A stretch of 64,000 nucleotides of DNA, from contig NZ_JBANRM010000006.1 in NCBI RefSeq assembly GCF_037154085.1, positions 1 to 64,000 of the forward strand, written 5' to 3'. The notes under the pieces are model-generated. The model was not told the origin of the DNA. It saw nothing but the letters and a program-made list of their open reading frames with translations, and searched no databases. The translations under genes and the position numbers were made by a program. Positions 16,429 through 24,720 of this stretch are shown piece by piece (positions within the stretch are counted from its first letter, which is position 1; each line of letters starts with the position of its first letter). Source of the DNA: Andeanibacterium fulvum. GTDB taxonomy: Bacteria; Pseudomonadota; Alphaproteobacteria; Sphingomonadales; Sphingomonadaceae.

Positions 16429-17103
16429 TCACCGCGCCGGGTAACGCAGCCGTCCGAGGAAGCGGGTCATCGAAAAGTGCTCGCGGTCGCGCAGCAGGTT
16501 GGCCTTGGCCTTTTCGAACTTCATGATTCCTTCGATGCGGCGATCGAGGAAGGCGCGGGTTTCGGCCTTGCCTTCGCTCTCGTCGCCCACGAAGACGGCG
16601 AGCGTCGCGCCGTAGATCCCTTCGAGGATCGCGCGCTTGGTATAGTGATTATAGTCGGCGGCCGTATCGCCGGCGAGCCGCCACATCAGGTCGGCACTGC
16701 GCCAGCCCTGGCGGAGAGCGGCAGGGGCGTTTTGCGGCATGGACTGGATCGCCAGCGCCCGGCGCATGGCCTCTTCCCGGCCGATGGCGGCGGACAGGCG
16801 GAACCAGACGAGTTCGCGAATCTTTTCCCGCACTTTCATGCCCGCCAGCTTCTCGGGCGGGAATGCACGGATCATTTGCGCATCGACATGTTCGACCCAT
16901 GCCGCGATCAGGTCCATCGCGCCGCCGGGGAAGGCGAGCCGGGCAATTGCCGGATCGATGCCGGCACTTTCGGCCGCAGCGTCTACCGCAGCTTCGGTCC
17001 AGCCATCGAAGGCCACCGCATCGGCGACCAGCGGGGCGAGCGCCAGACGGATTTCGTCCAGCGTCGGATCCTGCGGCAGCAGCGCCTCAGAATGACGGGC
17101 CAT
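16429..17103 (-). CDS. coq9: COQ9 family protein (ubiquinone biosynthesis)
   Basis: 224 residues from the ATG at 17103, which has an AAGGGG-type site upstream; longer frames run into the ankyrin gene. The N-terminus is a TetR-like helical bundle and the C-terminal half holds WRSADLMWRLAGDTAADYNHYTKRAILEGIY (seen in part as AADYNHYTKRAILEGIY), the signature of COQ9. In mitochondria and alphaproteobacteria COQ9 binds lipids and delivers quinone precursors to the hydroxylase COQ7. The start overlaps the end of the ankyrin gene by 17 bases. Confidence 0.9.
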   Translation of the reverse strand: MARHSEALLPQDPTLDEIRLALAPLVADAVAFDGWTEAAVDAAAESAGIDPAIARLAFPGGAMDLIAAWVEHVDAQMIRAFPPEKLAGMKVREKIRELVWFRLSAAIGREEAMRRALAIQSMPQNAPAALRQGWRSADLMWRLAGDTAADYNHYTKRAILEGIYGATLAVFVGDESEGKAETRAFLDRRIEGIMKFEKAKANLLRDREHFSMTRFLGRLRYPAR

Positions 17104-17707
17104 AGCGTGACGCCCCTTCCCGTTCGCCCTTGGGCTTCTGGTTCTTCTCGATTTCCTGGACCAGCGAGCTGTTTTCCCCGTCATACATCGCATAGTCGCG
17201 CGCGGAACGGCCGGAACTGTCCGCCCGGTCAGGATCGGCGCCGCCTTTCAGCAGCACGCGCATGGTGGGGATGTCGCGCCGGTGAACCGCGGCGATCAGC
17301 GGGGTTTCGCCGGTGGCATTGGCTACGTCCACCTTGGCCCCGCGCTTGATCAACTCGCTGACCCCGTCGAGATAACCGAGCTGGCTGGCCAGCACGAGCG
17401 GCGTGACGCCCTTCTTGTCGGCGACATTGGGATTGGCGCCCTGCTGGCAGAGGAACTGGATCCAGGTCTTATTACGCTGGGCCACCACGATGTGCAGCGC
17501 GGATTCGCCGGTCGTGATGTCCTGCGAATTGACGAGAGTTGTGCTGTGATCCTGCAGCAGCTTCACCGCTTCGTCGCCATTGCCTTCCTTCACTGCCTTG
17601 AGGAACTGATAGCCCGGCGAATATTGCGCCTGCGCGGGCGAAGCCAAAGCCAGCGCCGCCGCGATTGCCGGAAGGACCAATGCCGAAATGCGCCCAAGCC
17701 GCGCCAA
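17087..17707 (-). CDS. Exported ankyrin-repeat protein
   Basis: 206 residues. The signal peptide ends at SPAQAQYSPG, near residue 28. Three to four ankyrin repeats follow: GESALHIVVAQRN, GVTPLVLASQLGYLDGV, GETPLIAAVHRRDIPTM and a shortened last one, DSSGRSARDYAMYD. A Lys/Glu-rich tail ends the protein. Such periplasmic ankyrin proteins are common in sphingomonads and their partners are unknown. The 3' end overlaps coq9 by 17 bases, and both are probably on one transcript. Confidence 0.85.
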   Translation of the reverse strand: MARLGRISALVLPAIAAALALASPAQAQYSPGYQFLKAVKEGNGDEAVKLLQDHSTTLVNSQDITTGESALHIVVAQRNKTWIQFLCQQGANPNVADKKGVTPLVLASQLGYLDGVSELIKRGAKVDVANATGETPLIAAVHRRDIPTMRVLLKGGADPDRADSSGRSARDYAMYDGENSSLVQEIEKNQKPKGEREGASRYGPSF

Positions 17708-17792
17708 TGTGCAATCTCCTGCCTCTTTCGGGCCCGTGCGGTTGAGCCCCCTTATGATGACTCACCCCTTGCGAGAGGCGGGTTAGCAGAGC

Positions 17793-18419
17793 ATGAACCG
17801 GCGCGCCATGTGGAAAGCCAAACACGCATTCGCCCCGATAGCTGCAATCGCCCTGACATTGTCCCTAACGGGCTGCGGGCAGAAATCCTCCGACGCGGCT
17901 CCCGCCGACGCGCCCCTTGCCGGCGCGGCGATCGGTGGGCCGTTCGATCTGGTGGATTCGGCAAGCAAGCCCGTCAAATGGTCAGACTTCGACGGCAAGT
18001 ACCGCATCGTCTATTTCGGCTACACCTATTGCCCCGATGTCTGCCCCACCGATGTCGCGCGGATCATGCAGGGCTTCGCCAAGTTCAAGGCGGAGGAGCC
18101 TGAACTGGCGGCGCAGGTGCAGCCGATCTTCATCTCGGTCGATCCAGAACGCGATACCCCGGCCAAGGTGGGCGAATTCACGCATGCCTTTTCCGACGAT
18201 CTCCTCGGCCTGACCGGCACGCCCGAACAGGTGAAAGCCGCGGCCGACGCCTTCAAGGTGTTCTACAAGAAAGGCGAGATGTCCGCCGGCGGCGGCTATC
18301 TCGTCGATCACAGCGGCATCACCTATCTGATGGGCCGCAAGGGCGAGCCCATAGCCTTGCTGCCGGTGGACAAGGGCCCCGAAGCAGTTGCGGCAGAGCT
18401 TGCGCGCTGGGTGCGCTGA
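17793..18419 (+). CDS. SCO1/SenC family copper chaperone lipoprotein
   Basis: 208 residues. The lipobox is LSLTGCGQ, with Cys near residue 29. The thioredoxin-fold domain carries the copper-binding motif CPDVCPTD at residues 80-84 and the third ligand His173 in LVDHSG. FISVDPERDTP is another family signature. SCO proteins deliver copper to the CuA centre of cytochrome c oxidase in the periplasm. It leads a three-gene run with the YcgN-type and YgjP-type genes, which follow with 7 and -4 bases of spacing. Confidence 0.92.
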   Translation: MNRRAMWKAKHAFAPIAAIALTLSLTGCGQKSSDAAPADAPLAGAAIGGPFDLVDSASKPVKWSDFDGKYRIVYFGYTYCPDVCPTDVARIMQGFAKFKAEEPELAAQVQPIFISVDPERDTPAKVGEFTHAFSDDLLGLTGTPEQVKAAADAFKVFYKKGEMSAGGGYLVDHSGITYLMGRKGEPIALLPVDKGPEAVAAELARWVR

Positions 18420-18426
18420 CGCCGCG

Positions 18427-18912
18427 ATGGACAAGCTGGGCAACCAGAAACTGCGCTACCGCTTCTGGGAGCTGCCCCTGGCCGATCTCAATCGCGCCGA
18501 GTGGGAGGCCCTGTGCGACGGCTGCGGGCGGTGCTGCCTGCACAAGCTGGAGGATGCAGATACGGGCGAAGTGGTGGACACCAATGTCGCCTGCCGCCTG
18601 CTCGATACCCGCACCGGCCAATGCAAGGATTATCGCAATCGCAAGGCCTTCGTTCCGGATTGCCTGCGCCTGACGCTCAAGCTCGTGAAGGAAATCCGCT
18701 GGCTGCCCGATAGCTGCGCCTATCGCCGCCGGGCGGACGGACGCCCCCTGCCCGGCTGGCATTATCTGATCTCGGGCGACCGCAATGCTGTGCACGCGGC
18801 GGGCGTTTCGGCGGCCGGCCGCGCGATCAGCGAGACCGAGGCCGGGCCGCTGGAACACCATATCGTCGAATGGGCCGATGCAGGAGACGAGTGGCCGAAA
18901 GGCGGCACATGA
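18427..18912 (+). CDS. YcgN/UPF0260 family cysteine-cluster protein
   Basis: 161 residues from the ATG at 18427. The signature is CDGCGRCCLHKLED near residue 30, followed by CRLLDTRTGQCKDYRNR and the later cysteines of DCLRL and DSCAYR, the conserved pattern of UPF0260, which may bind zinc or an iron-sulfur centre. WLPDSCAYRRRADGRPLPGWHYLISGD (in part) is highly conserved. It is cytoplasmic and its role is unknown. It overlaps the next gene by four bases (ATGA). Confidence 0.88.
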   Translation: MDKLGNQKLRYRFWELPLADLNRAEWEALCDGCGRCCLHKLEDADTGEVVDTNVACRLLDTRTGQCKDYRNRKAFVPDCLRLTLKLVKEIRWLPDSCAYRRRADGRPLPGWHYLISGDRNAVHAAGVSAAGRAISETEAGPLEHHIVEWADAGDEWPKGGT

Positions 18913-19631
18913 TCGACTGGCTGCGCCGCGCTCCTGTCGATCCGCGCATGGAACTGTGCGGGCGGCAGGTGCCGGTAACGATCCGCCGCCACCCCACTGC
19001 CCGGCGCATGACCTTGCGCCTCGCCCCCGATGGCAGCGAAGTGCGCCTGACCCTGCCCCGCTGGGGCCGCACGCTCGACGGGCTCGATTTCGCGGCCAGT
19101 CGCCGCGACTGGCTGGAGGCCCAGATGGCGCGTCTGCCATCAGCCACGCCGCCCGAGGCCGGGGGCAACCTGCTCTATCGCGGCGAGGAACTGGCAATTC
19201 ACTGGCACGAGAGGGCCCGCCGCCGCCCGGCACTGGAAGACGGCAGACTGATGCTGGGCGGGCCGCAGGACGGCATAGCCCCGCGCCTGAAGCGCTGGCT
19301 GGAAGCCGAAGCGTTGCGGCACCTGGAGGCCGATCTCGCCCATTACTGCTCCGCCGCAGGGAAACCCGCCCCGCCCCTGCGCTTATCGCGTGCCCAGCGC
19401 CGCTGGGGCAGTTGTGCCAGCGATGGCACGATCCGGATCAACTGGCGGCTGATCCAGGCGCCTGACCATGTGCGTCGCTCGGTCGTGGCCCATGAAGTGG
19501 CCCACCTTACCCATTTCGACCATTCGCCTGCCTTCCACGCCCTGCTCGAGGATTTGTTCGAAGGCGACGTGAAGGCCGCCAACCACTGGCTGAAGGCGCA
19601 TGGACGGCGGCTCTACGTAACCTTCGGCTGA
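18909..19631 (+). CDS. YgjP-like zinc metallopeptidase (DUF45/SprT-like)
   Basis: 240 residues from the ATG at 18909. The zinc motif HEVAHLTHFDHSPAF has His195 and His199 with Glu196 as the catalytic base. RRWGSCASDGTIRINWRL just before it is the other diagnostic motif of the family. No signal peptide. The N-terminal domain is beta-rich. Family members are putative proteases, and the substrate is unknown. The gene overlaps its upstream neighbour by four bases. Confidence 0.88.
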   Translation: MIDWLRRAPVDPRMELCGRQVPVTIRRHPTARRMTLRLAPDGSEVRLTLPRWGRTLDGLDFAASRRDWLEAQMARLPSATPPEAGGNLLYRGEELAIHWHERARRRPALEDGRLMLGGPQDGIAPRLKRWLEAEALRHLEADLAHYCSAAGKPAPPLRLSRAQRRWGSCASDGTIRINWRLIQAPDHVRRSVVAHEVAHLTHFDHSPAFHALLEDLFEGDVKAANHWLKAHGRRLYVTFG

Positions 19632-19685
19632 GCCTGCTGCGCGGAAAGGCTGGCGAAGCGGCGCGCCAGCGCCTACATTCGCACC

Positions 19686-20204
19686 ATGGCTTTCTGGCGT
19701 AATGTTTCCCCTGTGGGCGCGGCAAAGGATTTCGCGCATGTCTGGCGTGGCAATCCCTATCGCTGGCGCGTGCTGGCGATTTCCATCGCCGGGACGGCGG
19801 GCCTGATGGCGATCATGATCCCCAAGAGCGAACGTATCATGCCGCGCCAGCCGGAAGTGACCTTCATAACCACCTTTGCCGCAGGCCGCAGCGACGCGGA
19901 GATCGAAGCCACCAACATCGCGAACCAGAAGAAGCAGGATGCCATTCGGGTCAAGCTTGCCGAGCAGGAAGAGTATCGCAAGAATCTCTACCGCCAGCTC
20001 GGCCGCATGACCGGCGTCGACGTCGACAAGATGGAACGCGAGATCAAGCAGGAGCAGGCGGAAGAAGCCGCCGCTGCGAAGATCGAGGCGCAGAAGGCCC
20101 AGCAGCAGGCCATCAAGGCCGAGCAGGAAGCGGCCGCGAAGGCGAAAGCCGATAATCCCGCCGAAAATCCCGGAACCGGGGCACAGCCCGTTGCCGCCCA
20201 GTAA
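19686..20204 (+). CDS. Membrane-anchored coiled-coil protein, unknown function
   Basis: 172 residues. A single transmembrane segment at about residues 28-44 follows a positively charged N-terminus, so the bulk faces the periplasm. After it come an EIEATNIANQKKQDAIR helix and a long Ala/Glu/Lys/Gln-rich coiled coil (roughly residues 105-155). No domain was recognised. The end overlaps ribD by 14 bases, so expression of ribD may depend on translation of this gene. Confidence 0.65.
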   Translation: MAFWRNVSPVGAAKDFAHVWRGNPYRWRVLAISIAGTAGLMAIMIPKSERIMPRQPEVTFITTFAAGRSDAEIEATNIANQKKQDAIRVKLAEQEEYRKNLYRQLGRMTGVDVDKMEREIKQEQAEEAAAAKIEAQKAQQQAIKAEQEAAAKAKADNPAENPGTGAQPVAAQ

Positions 20205-21153
20205 GGACGATGCACGCTGGCTGTCCGCCGCGGCCGCCTTGGCCGTGCGCGGCAGGCCGCTGAGCCGCCCCAACCCGGCTGTGGGCGCAATCCTGGTGAA
20301 GGACGGCATCGTGGTGGGCGAAGGCTGGACGCAGCCCGGCGGGCGCCCTCATGCCGAGGCCACGGCCCTTGCACAGGCAGGCGAGGCCGCACGCGGAGCC
20401 ACCCTTTACGTCACGCTGGAACCCTGCGCCCATGAAAGCCCGCGCGGCCCCTGCTGCACCGATCTGACCATCGCGGCCGGAGTGGCGCGAGTCGTGGTCG
20501 GCATCGAAGACCCGGACCCGCGCACTGCGGGCGACGGGATCGCCCGGCTGGGGGCTGCCGGCATTGCGGCGGAACTGGCGAACGATTCCGCCTGCCGTGC
20601 CAGCCTGGCCGGCTATCTGATGCGCAAGGCCGGCGGGCGGCCCTTCGTAACGCTCAAGCTTGCCCTGACGGCGGATGGCTTCATTGCCCGCACGGACGGC
20701 ACCAGCAAATGGATCACCGGGCCCGAAGCGCGCGCCCATGCCCATCTGGAACGCGCCATGAGCGATGCGATCCTTGTGGGCGGCGGCACTTTGCGCGCCG
20801 ATGCGCCCCGGCTCGATGTGCGCCTGCCCGGTCTCGAGCATCGCAGCCCCCGCCGCTATGTGCTGACGCGTGGTGCTTCTCCCGAAGGTTGGCATCATCT
20901 CGCCTCGCCGCAGGCCATCGCCGCTCTCGCCGATGTGCAATATCTGATGATCGAAGGCGGATCGGAAGTCGCTGCCGCGTTCCTAGATGCGGGACTGGTC
21001 GACCGGCTGCTGCTCTACCGCGCGCCCGTCATTTTCGGCAGCGGCATTCCCGCCTTCCGACTGCCCGGCCCCGGCGGCATGCCCGACGGCTGGATGCTTG
21101 CCGACCGCCGCCAGCTTGGCAGCGACTGGATGGAAGTCTATCAGCCCGCCTGA
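20191..21153 (+). CDS. ribD: RibD, bifunctional riboflavin deaminase/reductase
   Basis: 320 residues from a TTG at 20191 inside the end of the preceding gene; no in-frame ATG gives a complete N-terminus. The deaminase domain has His54 and Glu56 (GGRPHAEATAL) and zinc cysteines 79 and 88 (EPCAHESPRGPCC). The reductase domain follows, starting about residue 150 (RPFVTLKLALTADGFIA), with GGGTLRADAP. It catalyses the second and third steps of riboflavin synthesis. The C-terminal domain is somewhat short compared with about 360 residues in E. coli. ribE follows 14 bases later. Confidence 0.93.
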   Translation: MPPSKDDARWLSAAAALAVRGRPLSRPNPAVGAILVKDGIVVGEGWTQPGGRPHAEATALAQAGEAARGATLYVTLEPCAHESPRGPCCTDLTIAAGVARVVVGIEDPDPRTAGDGIARLGAAGIAAELANDSACRASLAGYLMRKAGGRPFVTLKLALTADGFIARTDGTSKWITGPEARAHAHLERAMSDAILVGGGTLRADAPRLDVRLPGLEHRSPRRYVLTRGASPEGWHHLASPQAIAALADVQYLMIEGGSEVAAAFLDAGLVDRLLLYRAPVIFGSGIPAFRLPGPGGMPDGWMLADRRQLGSDWMEVYQPA

Positions 21154-21167
21154 CACAGGAGGCAGCA

Positions 21168-21785
21168 TTGTTCACCGGCATCGTTACCGCCATCGGCACC
21201 GTCCGCCAGAGCGAGCAGCGGGGAGACCTGCGCGTTACCATCGCTTGCTCCTATGACCCGGCAGGCATCGCCATCGGGGCGTCCATCGCCTGTTCGGGCG
21301 CCTGCATGACCGTGGTGGAAAAAGGCGGCGAAGCCGGAGACGCCTGGTTCGCAGTCGATGTTTCGGGCGAGAGCGTCTCTCGCACCGTGCCGGGCATGTG
21401 GGACGCGGGCTCGCGCCTCAACCTCGAACAGGCCCTGAAGCTGGGCGACGAACTGGGCGGCCATATCGTGACCGGCCATGTCGACGCGGTAGGCCGGATC
21501 GTGCGGATTGCGCCTGAAGGCGATTCGGCGCGCTTCACTATCGCTGCCCCGGCGGAACTCGCCCCCTATATCGCGCCCAAGGGCTCGATCGCGGTCAATG
21601 GCGTCTCGCTGACAGTGAACGAAGTGGAAGACCAGCCGGATGGCACGGTCCATTTCGGGCTGAACATCATCCCGCATACGGCCGAGGTGACAACCATCGG
21701 CACGCTCGAGCCGGGCCACGCGGTCAATCTCGAGATCGACACCATGGCCCGTTATCTCAAGCGGATGCAGGATCTGCGGGGCTAA
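21168..21785 (+). CDS. ribE: RibE, riboflavin synthase alpha subunit
   Basis: 205 residues from a TTG at 21168 with a strong AGGAGG at 21157-21162; there is no ATG alternative, because the protein must begin (M)FTGIVTAIG. Two beta-barrel lumazine-binding repeats are present, the second starting near GGHIVTGHVDAVGRI at residue 92, which is family signature. It forms riboflavin from two dimethyl-ribityl-lumazine molecules. ribBA and ribH, which often follow, are not here; a nested hairpin element at 21789 ends the operon. Confidence 0.94.
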   Translation: MFTGIVTAIGTVRQSEQRGDLRVTIACSYDPAGIAIGASIACSGACMTVVEKGGEAGDAWFAVDVSGESVSRTVPGMWDAGSRLNLEQALKLGDELGGHIVTGHVDAVGRIVRIAPEGDSARFTIAAPAELAPYIAPKGSIAVNGVSLTVNEVEDQPDGTVHFGLNIIPHTAEVTTIGTLEPGHAVNLEIDTMARYLKRMQDLRG

Positions 21786-21788
21786 AAT

Positions 21789-21875
21789 CCTCCCCGAAAC
21801 GGGGAGGGGGGTGTGCCCGAAGGCGAGCCCCCTCCGTCATTCGCTACGCGAATGCCACCTCCCCTGAAGGGGAGG
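21789..21875. repeat. Nested palindromic (REP-like) element after ribE
   Basis: Three hairpins are packed together: CCTCCCCG / CGGGGAGG (21789-21807), CATTCGC / GCGAATG (21838-21854) and CCTCCCCT / AGGGGAGG (21858-21875). It lies between the convergent ends of ribE and the aminotransferase and could terminate both. A related CTCCCCG hairpin is at 24633. It is typical of dispersed intergenic palindromes. Confidence 0.65.
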
Positions 21876-21882
21876 AGCTATC

Positions 21883-23058
21883 TCAAGCCGTAACCGCCGC
21901 CAGCGCGCCGATGAACTTGTCGATATTGCCCATGGTCAGGCCGGCAATGTTGATGCGACCGGAACCCGCCATGTAGACGCCGTGTTCTTCACGCAGCTTG
22001 AGGATCTGCTCCGGCGTCAGCGCCAGCATGGAGAACAGGCCGTTCTGCGTGGCGCAAGGCGTCAAGTCGAGCGTGCCGACCTTGCCCGCCGCGCCAAGGC
22101 GATCGCGCACCTGCCGCATGCGGGCGCGCATATCGTCCAGCTCGTCCAGCCACAGCTTGGTCATGCCCGCATCGCGCAGGACCAGGCGGACCGCCGAAGC
22201 GCCGTGATCCGGCGGCATCGACCAGTTGGCACGCGCCAGCGTGTGGCCGTTCGACATGATCGCGCCGACCAGCGAGGGGTCGGCAGCCATTGCGTAAGCC
22301 GCACCCACACGATCGCGATAGAGGCCGAAATTCTTGTCGCAGCTATAGGCGATCAGCGCTTCGGGCACCGAGGCGAGCACCTTGCGTGCGCCATAGGCAT
22401 CCGCTTCCATGCCCAGGCCAAGACCCTGATAGGCCAGGTCGAGGATGGGGAGCACGCCGGTTTCTGCCAGCAGGGCCGCAATCTCGTCCCACTGCTCGTC
22501 GGTATAGTCGATACCGGTGGGATTGTGGCAACAGCCATGCAGCAGCACGGCATCGCCCTTGGCGGCCGATTTCAGCGCGCTGCGCAGGGCCTCCATATCC
22601 GCCGTGCCATCGGCGGCGGCATGATTGAAGCCCTTCATCTGCATGCCCAGATCCTTCAGGATCTGCGCGTGGTTGGGCCAGCTGGGCGTACCCATCAGCA
22701 CAGTGCCCACGCCCGCATGCTTGGCCAGCGCCAGGGTAATGCGCACGGCACCCGTGCCGCCCGGCGTCTGCATGCCTTCGATCCGGCCGCCCATCGTGGG
22801 GTCCGAGCCGAAAATATAGGGCATCAGCGCATGGACGAAGCCCATGTCGCCTTCAGGGCCGAGATAGGCCTTGGAATCCTGTTCCTCCACCAGCTTGCGC
22901 TCGGCAGCTTTGACCGAAGCGAAGACCGGGGTCGCGCCGTCATCGGTGCGATAGACGCCCACGCCAAGGTCGATCTTGTCGGGGCGGGTATCCGCATCAT
23001 AGAGCTTGATCAGCGCAAGAAGCGCATCGGGCGGCTGTTGGGTAAGGTTCTCGAGCAT
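21883..23058 (-). CDS. Class I aromatic/aspartate aminotransferase
   Basis: 391 residues of fold-type I PLP enzyme. The N-terminus DALLALIKLYDADTRPDKIDLGVGVYRT (in part) and the Schiff-base lysine K242 in SCDKNFGLY place it with TyrB/AspC. HNPTGIDYT supplies the conserved Asn-Pro-Thr-Gly turn, and the C-terminal Arg lies in GSGRINIAG. It transfers amino groups between aspartate or aromatic amino acids and 2-oxo acids in the cytoplasm. Substrate preference (Asp or aromatic) cannot be told from sequence alone. Monocistronic. Confidence 0.9.
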   Translation of the reverse strand: MLENLTQQPPDALLALIKLYDADTRPDKIDLGVGVYRTDDGATPVFASVKAAERKLVEEQDSKAYLGPEGDMGFVHALMPYIFGSDPTMGGRIEGMQTPGGTGAVRITLALAKHAGVGTVLMGTPSWPNHAQILKDLGMQMKGFNHAAADGTADMEALRSALKSAAKGDAVLLHGCCHNPTGIDYTDEQWDEIAALLAETGVLPILDLAYQGLGLGMEADAYGARKVLASVPEALIAYSCDKNFGLYRDRVGAAYAMAADPSLVGAIMSNGHTLARANWSMPPDHGASAVRLVLRDAGMTKLWLDELDDMRARMRQVRDRLGAAGKVGTLDLTPCATQNGLFSMLALTPEQILKLREEHGVYMAGSGRINIAGLTMGNIDKFIGALAAVTA

Positions 23059-23178
23059 GGCGCGCCCCTAGCCGCGCCTGCCCCTTCGGGGCAAGCCAGA
23101 AAAACGCGCTGGAACCTCGCAAATGGGCGCCCTGTCCCCAGATAGACACAAGCTCCAGACGCAAGGGGGAAAGCGAGC

Positions 23179-23424
23179 ATGTTTGAAGCCATCCTGATTG
23201 CGCTGGGAGCAGCGATCGTCGCGCTGGTCGCTTCGGGCTGGATGATGGCCCGGGCACGCCGGAACGCCATGCCGCCAAAGCCGCGGAATCGGGGCGGCGA
23301 ACTCGTCCTGATGATCGGGATGGTCTTTTCCAGCGTGCTCGATCCAAAGGCCCGGATCAGCGCCGACCAGATCGACGAACAGAAGCGGATTCGGAAGAGC
23401 GAATCGGGGCGGGAGAACGAATGA
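23179..23424 (+). CDS. Small single-span membrane protein
   Basis: 81 residues, with GGGGGAAA upstream of the ATG. A hydrophobic segment at about residues 3-23 is followed by basic residues (ARARRNA) and a soluble charged tail that ends in an RKSESGRENE run. No family recognised. It lies alone between two convergent or divergent genes (aminotransferase start at 23058, EipA end at 23444). Confidence 0.55.
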   Translation: MFEAILIALGAAIVALVASGWMMARARRNAMPPKPRNRGGELVLMIGMVFSSVLDPKARISADQIDEQKRIRKSESGRENE

Positions 23425-23443
23425 TCGCCGCCCCGCATTCAGC

Positions 23444-24280
23444 TCAGAAGGGCAGCCACTTCTGCTTCTTCGAAAACTTCATATAGCCGACATTGATGCC
23501 CAGCCGCAGGCCCGCGCCCATACGCACGGGGATCAGCACGACATCGCCCTTGCGCAGATAGGAGACGTGGAAGCCCCCGATCAGATAGGCCTGCCCTTCG
23601 CCTGCGCCATAGGTTTCGAACAGGTCCTGCGTGTCGAACAGATTATAGACCAGCACGAAGGTGTTCGCGGCATTTGCCCCGATATCCACCCCCAGCGAAG
23701 GGCCGCGCCAATAGACCGGCTGCTGGCCTTCCACCTTGTGATAGAGCGTGCCCGAGCCATAGCGTGCACCGAAGATGAAGGCGCCGCCACCCTCACGCCC
23801 CACGATATAGGCATTGGGCTCGCCCTGCTTCTTGAGGATATCTTCGATCATGCGGGCCAGACCTTCGGCACCCTTGCCGAACACGCCTTCTGCCGCGCCG
23901 ATCAGATCGTCTTTCTTGTAGGTCTCGCCCTGTCCGCTAGTGGAAGCCTGCGTGGCCGCGCTGGAGGCATCGGCCGAAGTGGCGGCCGAAGTGGCGGCCG
24001 GCGGGGCGACAGGCTGGGCCTCCAGCACCTGTTCGCCCGGCGCGGGATAGGGATCGACCACCGGGGGATCCTGCGCGGGCGGCGGCGAATAGGTGGGCTG
24101 CCAGGTGGGTTCCGACGATGCGGGCGGGCCCGCCAGATCGCCGTCGATCGTGGCGGAGGGATCGACCGTCTCGATCTGCGCGGCCGCCGGCTGTGCGGCC
24201 AGCAGCGCGGTACAGGCCAGCGCGCCCAGCACTCCCCGCAATTGCGCGGCTTTCTGGCCGATGGCGTTAAGTACGGTCAT
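23444..24280 (-). CDS. eipA: EipA family protein (DUF1134), cell-envelope integrity
   Basis: 278 residues. A signal peptide ends near AQPAAAQIE. A Pro/Ala/Ser-rich linker of about 80 residues follows, then the DUF1134 domain (about residues 120-278) with GAAEGVFGKGAEGLARMIE, GREGGGAFIFGARYGSGTLYHK (in part) and the end GLRLGINVGYMKFSKK. In Brucella EipA is a periplasmic beta-barrel-like protein needed for envelope integrity. The long linker is unusual for the family but common in sphingomonads. It is monocistronic with a 210-base region to the tRNA gene upstream. Confidence 0.85.
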   Translation of the reverse strand: MTVLNAIGQKAAQLRGVLGALACTALLAAQPAAAQIETVDPSATIDGDLAGPPASSEPTWQPTYSPPPAQDPPVVDPYPAPGEQVLEAQPVAPPAATSAATSADASSAATQASTSGQGETYKKDDLIGAAEGVFGKGAEGLARMIEDILKKQGEPNAYIVGREGGGAFIFGARYGSGTLYHKVEGQQPVYWRGPSLGVDIGANAANTFVLVYNLFDTQDLFETYGAGEGQAYLIGGFHVSYLRKGDVVLIPVRMGAGLRLGINVGYMKFSKKQKWLPF

Positions 24281-24490
24281 TGCATCCCCTCAGGTCCGGG
24301 CCGGATTGGCTGATCCTTCAAAAGAATCCCCTTGGCCTGAAGCGGCAATGAACGCGCGGCGAGGTGAGTCCGATTTGCGGCAGAGCGAGTCCGCGACGGG
24401 ATGTGAAAAAAGGAGCAAAAGTTTTCAGGATCAACACTTGCCGCCCCTCCAAGGCCTCGTTATAGCGCCCGCCCATTGCCGCTGCGATCC

Positions 24491-24583
24491 GGAGACGTGG
24501 GTGAGTGGCTGAAACCAACGGTTTGCTAAACCGTCATACGGGTAAATCCTGTATCGAGGGTTCGAATCCCTCCGTCTCCGCCA
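24491..24583 (+). tRNA. tRNA-Ser (anticodon GCU)
   Basis: A 93-base gene including an encoded CCA. The acceptor stem pairs GGAGACG with CGTCTCC. The anticodon loop is TTTGCTAAA, giving GCU, which reads AGC and AGU serine codons. A long variable arm (CATACGGGTAAATCCTGTAT) and the T loop GGTTCGAATCC confirm a class II serine tRNA. It lies alone between eipA and the TolC gene. Confidence 0.95.
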
Positions 24584-24632
24584 CGGTTTGAACGGCGCAT
24601 ATGCGCCGCCTTCCCTCAGAAATGGCGAAAAG

Positions 24633-24650
24633 CTCCCCGTTTGCGGGGAG
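24633..24650. terminator. Short GC hairpin downstream of the TolC gene
   Basis: CTCCCCG at 24633-24639 pairs with CGGGGAG at 24644-24650 around a 4-base loop. It lies between the tRNA and the convergent 3' end of the efflux operon, about 70 bases past the TolC-gene stop. Confidence 0.5.
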
Positions 24651-24720
24651 GTGGGACAGGCTTTGTGCCGGGCAGGCCGCGCCTGCCCGGCCACGCCCGG
24701 CCATGTGCGAGGCTATGCGC

